From NCBI RefSeq assembly GCF_014654365.1, contig NZ_BNAY01000003.1:682001-746000 (forward strand): DNA of 64,000 nucleotides, in the 5' to 3' direction. The stretch is from Amycolatopsis oliviviridis. Its GTDB lineage: Bacteria; Actinomycetota; Actinomycetes; Mycobacteriales; Pseudonocardiaceae. Below, in pieces: positions 33,513-41,357 of this stretch. A program made the translations under genes and the position numbers. Below the pieces are notes generated by a model. It ran no database searches and was not told the DNA's origin. It was given only the letters and a program-made list of their open reading frames with translations. Position 1 is the stretch's first letter. The number at the start of each line of letters is the position of its first letter.

Positions 33513-34316
33513 ATGAGCGAGCTACCGATCTGCGTCGCCTGCGGCATGCAGTACGCGGAACCCCGGTCCGACTGCCCGATCTGCGAGGACGAACGTCAGT
33601 ACGTCCCGCGGACCGGGCAACAGTGGACCGATCTGAACACCGTCCGTGCGAGCGGGACGTACACGGCTCGCATCGAGGAGCAGGGACCCGGTCTCATCGG
33701 GGTCGGGTCCACCCCCAACTTCGCCATCGGCGAGCGGGCACTGCTGGTCAAGGCCGGATCCGGCAACTTCCTGTGGGACTGCGCGGGCTTCATCGACGAC
33801 GATCTGGTCGCGAAGGTCCGGGAGCTCGGCGGGATCACCGGCATCGCGATCAGCCACCCGCACTACTACACCACCGTGGTCGAGTGGGCCCACGCCTTCG
33901 ACGTGCCCGTCTACCTGCACGAGGACGACCGGCAGTGGATCGGCAGGCCGGATCCGGCGATCAAGCTGTGGAGCGGTGCGACCCTCGACGTCGCCCCCGA
34001 CCTGCGGCTGATCAACCTCGGCGTGCATTTCGCCGGCGGGACCGTGCTGCACTGGCCGGGCGGGGAGGACGGCCGCGGCGCGGTGCTCTCGGGCGACATC
34101 CTGCAGGTCATCCCGGACCGGCGCTTCGTCGGCATGATGTACAGCTACCCGAACCTGATCCCGGAGCGGCCGGAGATCGTCCGCCGCGCGGCCGAGATGC
34201 TCGAACCGTACGAGTTCGAGGCGATCTACGGTGCCTGGTGGGACGCGATCATCCGCACCGACGGGCACGAGGCCGTCCAGCGGTCGGCGAAGCGGTACCT
34301 GGCCCAGGTGAGCTAG
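33513..34316 (+). CDS. Metallo-beta-lactamase-fold protein with N-terminal zinc-ribbon-like motif
   Basis: 267 residues from the ATG at 33513, preceded by GGAGG. The first ~25 residues carry CVACGMQYAEPRSDCPIC, a Cys4 zinc-ribbon-like knuckle. The MBL-fold domain follows (LIGVGSTPNFAIGERALLVKAG). Its usual metal motif HxHxDH is here SHPHYYTTVVEWA, so the Asp/His pair is lost while HPH remains; HFAGGTVLHWPGG and VLSGDILQV supply later positions. Catalysis by the normal two-metal mechanism is uncertain. Its TAG stop uses the TA that flanks the MITE-like element at 34316-34477. Confidence 0.82.
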   Translation: MSELPICVACGMQYAEPRSDCPICEDERQYVPRTGQQWTDLNTVRASGTYTARIEEQGPGLIGVGSTPNFAIGERALLVKAGSGNFLWDCAGFIDDDLVAKVRELGGITGIAISHPHYYTTVVEWAHAFDVPVYLHEDDRQWIGRPDPAIKLWSGATLDVAPDLRLINLGVHFAGGTVLHWPGGEDGRGAVLSGDILQVIPDRRFVGMMYSYPNLIPERPEIVRRAAEMLEPYEFEAIYGAWWDAIIRTDGHEAVQRSAKRYLAQVS

Positions 34317-34477
34317 GCCGTGTCCGGTAAGTCTGTTCGATGGGCTTCGTGATCCAGGTGGTTCCTGGCGGTGCGGGCGGATCGGCCTCGTACCGGGTCG
34401 TACTCGGCCGCGTCCGCCCGTGCCGTCAGGGACCACCTGGGCGCGAAGACCGCGAACAAGACTTGCCGGACACGGCC
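34316..34477. mobile_element. MITE-like long inverted repeat flanked by TA
   Basis: A 162-bp near-palindrome. Terminal repeats GGCCGTGTCCGGYAAGTCT face each other, and symmetry continues with minor mismatches for about 65 bp per arm, up to a centre near CGTACCGGGTCG. It is flanked on both sides by TA, as expected for TA-targeting elements such as the IS630/Tc1 group. No transposase frame fits inside. Both adjacent genes end in TAG formed by the flanking TA plus the element's outer G. A very large terminator-like stem is the alternative reading. Confidence 0.65.
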
Positions 34478-34950
34478 TAACTCCTCGCCAGCCGTTCCAG
34501 CAGCGGCCGTACGCGCGGCGGAACCGGCGTCGACAACGCGATCGACGTCGACGTCCGCCGCACGTACGGCGCGCCGACCACTTCGTCCACCACCCGCTGC
34601 AGGTCGTCGTTGTTGCGCGCCACCATGCGCACGAAGAGGTCGCCCTGTCCGGTCGTCGCGTGGACTTCGCACACCTCGTCGATCGCGGACAGCGCCTCCG
34701 CGACCTCGGCCCGGCGGCCCTGCGCGATCTCCAGGACGGCGAACGCGGTGAGGCCGTATCCCATCGCCGCGAGGTCGAGTTCGGGCGGGAACCCGCCGAG
34801 GATCCCGCGTTCGGTCAGCCGGTCCAGCCTGGCCTGCACGGTGCCCCGCGCGACCCCGAGCCGGCGGGCGCATTCGAGCACACCGAGCCTGGGCGAGTCG
34901 GTGAGCAACAGCAGCAGCCGCGCGTCCAGTTCGTCGAGCGAGTCCGACAT
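34477..34950 (-). CDS. Lrp/AsnC-family regulator
   Basis: 157 residues. The N-terminal winged helix-turn-helix covers about residues 5-60 (LDELDARLLLLLTDSPRLGVLECARRLGVARGTVQARLDRL). The C-terminal RAM domain for ligand binding and oligomerisation covers about 65-150 (TAFAVLEIAQGRR, VHATTGQGDLFVRMVARN). It is divergent from hppD, so control of tyrosine/4-hydroxyphenylpyruvate breakdown is likely, with an aromatic amino acid as ligand by inference. The stop lies at the border of the MITE-like element. Confidence 0.9.
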   Translation of the reverse strand: MSDSLDELDARLLLLLTDSPRLGVLECARRLGVARGTVQARLDRLTERGILGGFPPELDLAAMGYGLTAFAVLEIAQGRRAEVAEALSAIDEVCEVHATTGQGDLFVRMVARNNDDLQRVVDEVVGAPYVRRTSTSIALSTPVPPRVRPLLERLARS

Positions 34951-34976
34951 CGTGCCTACCTCCTACGCAGGTTGTC

Positions 34977-35016
34977 CACTATGACTGCGCCGACCGGTCC
35001 CTCACTGGACATAGTG
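34977..35016. promoter_or_regulatory. Candidate Lrp-type operator between regulator and hppD
   Basis: CACTATG (34977-34983) and CATAGTG (35010-35016) form a perfect inverted repeat with 26 bp between, so the half-site centres lie about three DNA turns apart. It lies in the 122-bp gap between the divergent Lrp/AsnC gene and hppD. Wide-spaced half-sites suit octameric Lrp proteins. Binding is inferred. Confidence 0.45.
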
Positions 35017-35072
35017 CGCAGCAAAATCTTTGACCGTTGCACATTTTGTCACGCCCTCCGATGCTTCAGGGC

Positions 35073-36272
35073 ATGACGCACACAGCGGAACCCCAGGGTG
35101 CTCTTGACGACGTGAGCTACGACCAGCTGCGTCAGCTCGTCGGCCTCGTCGACCACGACTCTTCGACCGACCCCTTCCCGGTGAAGTCGATGGACGCGGT
35201 GGTGTTCATCGCGGGCAACGCCACGCAGACCGCCTGGTTCTACCAGGTCGCGTTCGGCATGCAGCTCGTCGCGTACTCCGGCCCCGAGACCGGGAACTTC
35301 GAGCGCAAGTCGTACGTGCTGAAGTCCGGCTCCGCCCGCTTCGTGATCACCGGCGGCGTCCAGCTCGACTCCGAGCTGCTCGACCACCACCGCCGTCACG
35401 GCGACGGCGTCATCGACCTCGCCCTCGAGGTCGCCGACGTCGACCGGTGCATCGACCACGCCCGCAAGCAGGGCGCGACCGTTCTCGAGGAGCCGCACGA
35501 CGTCTCCGACGAGCACGGCACCGTGCGGGTCGCCGCGATCGCGACCTACGGCGAGACCCGCCACACGCTGATCGACCGGTCGAAGTACACCGGCGTCTAC
35601 CTGCCCGGCTACGTGCCGCGCGAGAGCTCCATCGTCCGTCCCGAAGGCGCGCCGAAGCGGCTGTTCCAGGCCATCGACCACTGCGTCGGCAACGTCGAAC
35701 TCGGCAAGATGGACTACTGGGTCGACTGGTACCGCCGGGTCATGGGCTTCGTGAACATGGCGGAGTTCGTCGGCGACGACATCGCGACCGAGTACTCGGC
35801 GCTGATGAGCAAGGTGGTCTCCAACGGCAACCACCGCGTCAAGTTCCCGCTCAACGAGCCGGCGGTCGCGAAGAAGAAGTCGCAGATCGACGAGTACCTC
35901 GAGTTCTACGGCGGCGCGGGCTGCCAGCACATCGCGCTGGCCACCAACGACATCGTCACGACGGTGAAGGCGATGCGCGCGGCGGGCATCGAGTTCCTCG
36001 ACACCCCGGACTCCTACTACGAGGACCCGGAGCTGCGCGCGCGGATCGGCGAGGTCCGGGTGCCGATCGAGAAGCTCAAGGAGAACCGCATCCTGGTCGA
36101 CCGCGACGAGGACGGCTACCTGCTGCAGATCTTCACCAAGCCGATCGGCGACCGCCCGACGGTGTTCTACGAGCTCATCGAGCGGCACGGTTCCCTCGGC
36201 TTCGGCAAGGGCAACTTCAAGGCCCTGTTCGAGGCCATCGAGCGCGAACAGGAACGTCGCGGAAACCTCTGA
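35073..36272 (+). CDS. hppD: 4-hydroxyphenylpyruvate dioxygenase
   Basis: 399 residues from the ATG at 35073; an in-frame ATG at 35061 is possible. Two vicinal-oxygen-chelate halves are present: AVVFIAGNATQTAWFYQVAFGMQLVAYSG near the start, then AIDHCVGNVELGKMDYWVDWYRRVMGF (about 200-226). The iron ligands are expected at H in AIDHCVGNV, H in GCQHIALATNDI and E in FYELIERHG. The C-terminal helix GFGKGNFKALFEAIEREQ is diagnostic. It converts 4-hydroxyphenylpyruvate to homogentisate in tyrosine degradation. Homogentisate dioxygenase is not in this window. Confidence 0.95.
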   Translation: MTHTAEPQGALDDVSYDQLRQLVGLVDHDSSTDPFPVKSMDAVVFIAGNATQTAWFYQVAFGMQLVAYSGPETGNFERKSYVLKSGSARFVITGGVQLDSELLDHHRRHGDGVIDLALEVADVDRCIDHARKQGATVLEEPHDVSDEHGTVRVAAIATYGETRHTLIDRSKYTGVYLPGYVPRESSIVRPEGAPKRLFQAIDHCVGNVELGKMDYWVDWYRRVMGFVNMAEFVGDDIATEYSALMSKVVSNGNHRVKFPLNEPAVAKKKSQIDEYLEFYGGAGCQHIALATNDIVTTVKAMRAAGIEFLDTPDSYYEDPELRARIGEVRVPIEKLKENRILVDRDEDGYLLQIFTKPIGDRPTVFYELIERHGSLGFGKGNFKALFEAIEREQERRGNL

Positions 36273-36287
36273 CCCCGGCAGTTCGCA

Positions 36288-36342
36288 AGGCGTGAAAGGG
36301 CTCTTCATCGCACTTCGTGCGGTGAGGGGCCCTTTCGCTGTG
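36288..36342. repeat. 55-bp intergenic palindrome, TGAAAGGG type (degenerate copy)
   Basis: Arms of 24 bp around the 7-nt loop ACTTCGT, with several mismatches, centred at 36315. TGAAAGGGCTCTTCA begins at the sixth base of the left arm, the same register as the perfect copies. It lies between hppD and the ybaB-like gene, both on the + strand. Confidence 0.65.
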
Positions 36343-36471
36343 TGATAGGTCCGACTTTGTCGTCCCGAGGTGGTACACCGGACGGGAACTAAACTTCGAG
36401 CACACGCGGAACCGGAAGCTCCTCCGGACCGTCAGTGTGAAGACGTCAGCATGCAGCTTGGAAGGGTCCCG

Positions 36472-37023
36472 ATGCCGGACAACGTCGACGCCAGCGAACG
36501 CATGGTGGACAACTGGACGAAGCAGATCCAGGAGACCGCCGCGCGCTATCAGGCGATGGCCGCCCGCATGCAGGGGCAGACCGTGACGGAGCGGTCGAAG
36601 GACAACACCATCGAAGTGACGGTCGACTCGAAGGGCCTGCTCACGAACCTGGTCATCTCCGAAGCCGCGAGCGGCAAGCGGATGGCCGAGGTCTCGTCGC
36701 AGGTCATGCGGCTCGTTCAGCTCGCGCAGTCCCGGATCCCCGAGCTGCTGCAGCAGGCGATGGCCGAGACCGTCGGCACCGGTGACGAGACGGCGAACCG
36801 GGTGATCACCGAGGCGCAGAGCACCTTCCCGGAAGCTCCGCCGGAGGAGGACCTCGCCCCACCGGAGCCCGAGCGGCATCACCGCTTCGGCCCGGACGAG
36901 GAAGAGCCTCCGCCGTCCTCGCCGCCCGCGCAGGCGACGCCGCCGCAACCGAAGCCGATCCCGCGCCGCCGCCGCACGCGGGACGACGATGACGACGACT
37001 TCGGCGGCAGCATTCTTTCTTAG
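36472..37023 (+). CDS. YbaB/EbfC-family protein of a type VII-associated locus
   Basis: 183 residues from the ATG at 36472, which has GGAAGGG at proper spacing; an in-frame ATG at 36451 is an alternative. The N-terminal ~115 residues fit the YbaB/EbfC nucleoid-protein fold (TVTERSKDNTIEVTVDSKGLLTNLVISEAASGKRM). The tail is proline/glutamate-rich and ends in a run of Asp. Such YbaB-like proteins often precede EspC-like and WXG toxin genes in actinobacteria, where they may assist secretion substrates as EspL does. It is 33 bp before the EspC-like gene. Confidence 0.82.
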   Translation: MPDNVDASERMVDNWTKQIQETAARYQAMAARMQGQTVTERSKDNTIEVTVDSKGLLTNLVISEAASGKRMAEVSSQVMRLVQLAQSRIPELLQQAMAETVGTGDETANRVITEAQSTFPEAPPEEDLAPPEPERHHRFGPDEEEPPPSSPPAQATPPQPKPIPRRRRTRDDDDDDFGGSILS

Positions 37024-37056
37024 CACGTCCATCCGGCCTGGTAGAGGGGAGAAACC

Positions 37057-37371
37057 ATGGCAGGCAAGGGTTACGAGCTCGGCGCCGACCTCGACGCGCA
37101 CTCCAAGCAGATCGACGGCATCGCCGACGGGCTGCGCGGTGCGGTCGACGCCGCGCGGCAGGTGAGCATGCCGACCGACGCGTACGGCATCATCTGCCAG
37201 CCGTTCCGGATGATGCTCGACCCGGTCGAGGAGTTCGGCATCAACGCGCTGAACAAGGCCGTCGAGGCCGCGACGGCGGTGGCGAACAACGTGCGTTCGG
37301 CGTCCAACGCCTACCGGACGCAGGACGAGAACTTCGCCGCCGAGTTCAAGAACGCGCAGGTGCCTGACTGA
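37057..37371 (+). CDS. EspC-like (DUF2580-type) small type VII-associated protein
   Basis: 104 residues, without signal peptide. It is a helical hairpin-like protein of WXG100/EspC size, with YELGADLDAHSKQIDGIADGLRGAVDAARQ and a second helix (NALNKAVEAATAVANNVRSASNAYRTQDENFA). It fits the ESX-1 EspC-type secretion-target family and is probably exported with, or as chaperone for, the large toxin. Its stop overlaps the toxin ATG (TGATG), showing tight coupling. No ESX core genes are in this window. Confidence 0.82.
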   Translation: MAGKGYELGADLDAHSKQIDGIADGLRGAVDAARQVSMPTDAYGIICQPFRMMLDPVEEFGINALNKAVEAATAVANNVRSASNAYRTQDENFAAEFKNAQVPD

Positions 37372-40300
37372 TGCCCGAGGGGAATCCGCTCGTCGCGAAG
37401 GCGCCGACCGACGGGGACGGCCCGGGGCCGCTGACAGCGGGGAACAGCGACTACGGCTACGGAGCGGGCATCGGCGTCGCCGAGTCGGCCATGGACGCCT
37501 TCAACGGCATCTCGAACGGCGACTGGATCGGCGGCGGGCTCGGCGTGCTGAGCCTCGCGGGCGAGATCGCCAGCGCCGCGATCGACCCGTTCGGCTATCT
37601 GATGTCGTCGGTGGCGTCGTTCCTGATGGAACACATGCAGCCGCTGAAGGACATGCTGGACGCCGTCGCGGGCGACCCGCCGGTCATCCAGTCGTACTCC
37701 GAGACCTGGGGCAACGTCTCCAAGAAGCTGGAAGACACCCAGGTCGAGTTCTCGAACGCGGTCAAGAACGGCACCACCGGCTGGACCGGGGACGCGGCCG
37801 ACCAGTACCGCAAGCAGGCTGCGGAGCAGGCGGAGGCGATCAGCGGGGCGGCGACGGTCGCCGGCGCGATCAGCACCGTGGTGATGATCTTCGGCGAGAT
37901 CGTCTCGTTCGTCCGCGAATTCATCCGCCAGCTGATCGCGGACGCGGTCGGCAAGCTCATCTCCTGGGTCATGGAGACGGTGTTCTCCCTCGGCTTCGGC
38001 ACGCCCGTGGTGGTCGCGCAGGCCGTCACCGCGATCGCCGAGTGGGCCGCGAAGATCGCCGACAAGCTCAAGGCACTCTGCGACGCGATGCGGCGGGTCT
38101 CGCCGCTGCTGGGCAAGCTGGCCGACGTCTTCGAGAAGATCATCAAGGTCTTCGGCAAGATCGCGGGCAAGGTCACCGGCCTGGACGTGATCAACACCAA
38201 GAACATCAAGGCGGGCGGCTTCGTCCGGCGCGGCGGGTCCGGCGGGCCCGACGGCGGCGGTACGGGATCCGGGTCCGGGGACGGCCCGGACGGCGACGGT
38301 TCCGGCAGCGGCTCCGGAGACGGCCCCGACGGCGATGGATCCGGCAGCGGCTCGGGTGAGGGCTCGAACCGTTCGGGCGACGGCTCGAACGGCTCCGACG
38401 GGGACTCGGGCCGTTCCGGCGATTCCGGGCGCACGGGTGACGGCTCCGGCGATTCCGGCTCGAACGGCGGCGACTCCCCGTCGAGCACCACGCGCGGCGG
38501 CGACGGTGGCGGCTCATCGTCCACAAGGGGCAGTGGCGGTTCGCCGGCCCGCTCGGACGGTGGATCCTCCGGCCGCACCGGCGACGGCGACGGACCGTCC
38601 ACTTCGGACAGTGGCGCCGGCGACACCGCGGACGGCGGCGGCTCCCCCAGTGCCGCACGCTCCGACACACCGGCTCCGCACACCCGTTCCGACGGCGGCT
38701 CTCCCGGCGATTCCGGCACACCGCACCGCACGCCCGACGGCGGCTCGCCGAGCCCGAACCGCGCGGACACCGGCGGTTCGCCCAGCCACACGCCCGACGG
38801 GGGCTCTCCGGCACCGCACACGCGCGCCGACAGTGGCGGCTCTCCGAGCCACACCCCGGACAGCGGTTCTCCCGCTCCGCACACACGGGCGGACAGCGGC
38901 GGTTCACCCAGCCACACCCCGGACGCCGGTTCGCCGGCACCGCATACCCGCGCCGACTCCGGTGGCTCCCCGAGCCACACACCCGACGCCGGTTCTCCCG
39001 CCCCGCACACCCGCGCGGACAGCGGCGGTTCGGCAGGCCACACCGGCGACGGCGGTGGCTCGCCCCGGACGCACGGCGGTGACGGCGGGGGCTCGCCCAC
39101 ACCGCGGTCCGACCCGTCGCCCGGTCACCACACCGGCAACGACGGCGGCAGCCCCACCCGGCCGACCGACAGCGGCACGACGACCAGCGGTACCGCTCCC
39201 ACGGCACCGCGGGTCGGCGACGCGGGCCCGTCCCCTGTTCCGTCGCAGCGCGGCGGGACCGGCGGCGACGGTTCGCCCGGTGTCCCGCCGCAGGGTCAGC
39301 CGGTCGCCGGCGGCATGCCGCCCCAAGGCGCTCCGGGCGGTGCTCCCGGCGGCACTCCGGGTTCGCCCGGCGGCAGGCCGCAGGGCGGCGGCTGGACGGG
39401 CACGCCCGGCTCGCCGCGCACCCCGGACACGCACGGCCCGCGCACTCCCGACACTCACACCGGGCCCAGCCGCGGTCCGGGCCAGACCGGTCCCGGCGGA
39501 CGGCCGAACCAGCCGCATCAGCCGCAGCCGGTCGCCCGCGGCAACGACTTCGGGCCCGGCGCCCAGCCGCACACCGGCACGCCCGGTTCACCGGGCACGC
39601 ACGGCCCCGGCAACCGCCCCGGCGGCACCGGTCCCGGCAACACCGGACCGGGCGGCCGCGGCCCCGGTGGCCACTCCGGGCCGCCGCGTACGCCCGACGG
39701 GCACGGTCCCGAGGGACACGGTCCGCGCCAGGACCCGAACGGCCACCCCGACGGTTCACCGCACGACCGCGGCCCCGACGTCGAGCCGGACCGTCCGCTG
39801 ACGCCGGACGAGGTCAACCAGCGGCATTCCGAGGGCACTCCCGCGGGGAGCTCGTACCACCGCGGCGACGCGGACATGGGCGACCTGCCGCACCGGGTCC
39901 AGCCGGATCCGGACGGCCGCTACACCGTCGACGTGCACGTCACGCCGGACGGGCACGCCCGCATCGGCAACCGCACCTACACCCCCGAAGAGTTCGCGGA
40001 CATCCTGCGGCGCAACGGGGACTACGACGGCCGCCCGATCCGGCTGATCGGCTGCGACGCGGGCTCGAACGACTTCGCGCGCCGCCTGTCGCGTGAACTC
40101 GACACCGAGGTCATGGCTCCGAGCAAGCCGGCGTGGACCGACTCGAACGGACGGGTCTTCTCGTCCGACTACGAGATCGGCCCCGACGGCCGCACCCGGC
40201 CCAAGATCCCGCCGAACGGCGAATGGGACGTCCACAGCCCCGACGGCACCGCCCGCCGGGCGAGCGACGACGGCTTCACCCCGGACACCTCGCACGCGGA

Positions 40301-41351
40301 CAAGCACGACGTGGACGCCGACAGCGCCCGCGACCGCGGCCGTCGTGAGATTCCGGACGAAGAGGTCGACATCGAGCGCCGTGACCGGGTGCCGCGCGCC
40401 ACCATGCAGGAGAAGATCAACGACCCGGACTACCGCGCCAAGTACTACGACGGACCCCACAAGGACGGTTCGTACACGCGCAAGAACGCGGACCAGCCCG
40501 ACGCCACCGACCAGCGTGTGCCGAAGATCCAAGAGACCCCGTCCAAACCGGACGGGGAAAAGTTCTCGCCGAAGTCGGATGATTTCGAGGAATCGCGTTA
40601 CCACCAGGATCGCGAAGTCGAACACCCGGCCACCGCGAAACAAAAAGAGGACGCGCAAAAACTCATCGACGAACGCGCGAAGGCGAACGAGCGCGCCAAG
40701 ACCGCGGAAAGCGACTATCAGGACGCGAAGGAAAAGGGCACCCTCACCGAGGAGATCGAGAAGGAACGCACCGACGCCCACCGGGGCCGGACCGACAAGG
40801 GCGAAGAACTCGGCGAACACGCGGGCGAAGACGCGATCCGGGACAAGTATCCGGACAAGGACTACGAACGCACACCGCTGCCGACCGAACGACACGGGGA
40901 CAACACCCACCGGGACGGCCAAAAGCCCGGTTCCGGCCGGTTCGACCAGATCTACGAGGTCAAGAACAAGCACACGGGTGAGACCCATATCGTCATCGTC
41001 GAGGCGAAGGGACCCAACGCCGGACTCGGCGTCCGTGAGGGCGCCGGAAAACTCCGCTACGAACAGGGCCACCCGGAGTACGTCAAAAGCATCACCAAGA
41101 ACATGGAGAACAACGGCACGCCCGCGGAAAAGGCGCTCGCCATGGATATCGATCGAGCCCAGCGAAGGGGCACTCTGGAGTACTCGGTCGCGAGGGCCCG
41201 AGTGCGCGAGGAAGACATGCTCGACCCCGCCGGGAAGCCGATTCCCGACCCCGACAACCCGGGCAAGAACCGGAAACGACCGGTGTACGGTGGCTACAAC
41301 CTGAAGGAATTCGACCTGACGCCACGTCCGCCCAAGAACCGCAGGGAGTGA
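37371..41351 (+). CDS. Giant WXG-type polymorphic toxin with predicted C-terminal nuclease
   Basis: 1326 residues. The N-terminal ~290 residues form a helical WXG-like secretion module with the turn GWTGDAADQYRK (W138). Residues about 290-800 are low-complexity Gly/Ser/Asp/Pro-rich with tandem 21-residue units. Residues about 830-970 form a compact domain (LTPDEVNQRHSEG, H862, LIGCDAGSNDFARRL with C895, TEVMAPSKPAWTD). A charged linker leads to a C-terminal domain: GRFDQIYEV (D1192), IVEAKGPNAGLG (E1211, K1213) and QGHPEYVKSITKNM, consistent with a PD-(D/E)xK nuclease. The following Imm49 gene supports a toxin role. Codons in the last ~800 bp look more A-rich, suggesting module exchange. Confidence 0.85.
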   Translation: MPEGNPLVAKAPTDGDGPGPLTAGNSDYGYGAGIGVAESAMDAFNGISNGDWIGGGLGVLSLAGEIASAAIDPFGYLMSSVASFLMEHMQPLKDMLDAVAGDPPVIQSYSETWGNVSKKLEDTQVEFSNAVKNGTTGWTGDAADQYRKQAAEQAEAISGAATVAGAISTVVMIFGEIVSFVREFIRQLIADAVGKLISWVMETVFSLGFGTPVVVAQAVTAIAEWAAKIADKLKALCDAMRRVSPLLGKLADVFEKIIKVFGKIAGKVTGLDVINTKNIKAGGFVRRGGSGGPDGGGTGSGSGDGPDGDGSGSGSGDGPDGDGSGSGSGEGSNRSGDGSNGSDGDSGRSGDSGRTGDGSGDSGSNGGDSPSSTTRGGDGGGSSSTRGSGGSPARSDGGSSGRTGDGDGPSTSDSGAGDTADGGGSPSAARSDTPAPHTRSDGGSPGDSGTPHRTPDGGSPSPNRADTGGSPSHTPDGGSPAPHTRADSGGSPSHTPDSGSPAPHTRADSGGSPSHTPDAGSPAPHTRADSGGSPSHTPDAGSPAPHTRADSGGSAGHTGDGGGSPRTHGGDGGGSPTPRSDPSPGHHTGNDGGSPTRPTDSGTTTSGTAPTAPRVGDAGPSPVPSQRGGTGGDGSPGVPPQGQPVAGGMPPQGAPGGAPGGTPGSPGGRPQGGGWTGTPGSPRTPDTHGPRTPDTHTGPSRGPGQTGPGGRPNQPHQPQPVARGNDFGPGAQPHTGTPGSPGTHGPGNRPGGTGPGNTGPGGRGPGGHSGPPRTPDGHGPEGHGPRQDPNGHPDGSPHDRGPDVEPDRPLTPDEVNQRHSEGTPAGSSYHRGDADMGDLPHRVQPDPDGRYTVDVHVTPDGHARIGNRTYTPEEFADILRRNGDYDGRPIRLIGCDAGSNDFARRLSRELDTEVMAPSKPAWTDSNGRVFSSDYEIGPDGRTRPKIPPNGEWDVHSPDGTARRASDDGFTPDTSHADKHDVDADSARDRGRREIPDEEVDIERRDRVPRATMQEKINDPDYRAKYYDGPHKDGSYTRKNADQPDATDQRVPKIQETPSKPDGEKFSPKSDDFEESRYHQDREVEHPATAKQKEDAQKLIDERAKANERAKTAESDYQDAKEKGTLTEEIEKERTDAHRGRTDKGEELGEHAGEDAIRDKYPDKDYERTPLPTERHGDNTHRDGQKPGSGRFDQIYEVKNKHTGETHIVIVEAKGPNAGLGVREGAGKLRYEQGHPEYVKSITKNMENNGTPAEKALAMDIDRAQRRGTLEYSVARARVREEDMLDPAGKPIPDPDNPGKNRKRPVYGGYNLKEFDLTPRPPKNRRE
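38772..39023 (+). repeat. Tandem 63-bp repeat, four units, inside the toxin gene
   Basis: Four consecutive in-frame units encode GGSPSHTPDxGSPAPHTRADS, where x is G, S, A and A. A partial unit precedes them. The repeats extend a flexible Ser/Pro/His-rich linker between the secretion module and the toxic end. Copy number is expected to vary between strains. Confidence 0.85.
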
Positions 41352-41357
41352 CACCTC

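Noticed and set aside
38772..39023. Regular repeats considered as a CRISPR array
   Set aside because: Units are contiguous, in frame, 63 bp, without spacers, and lie inside a coding gene.
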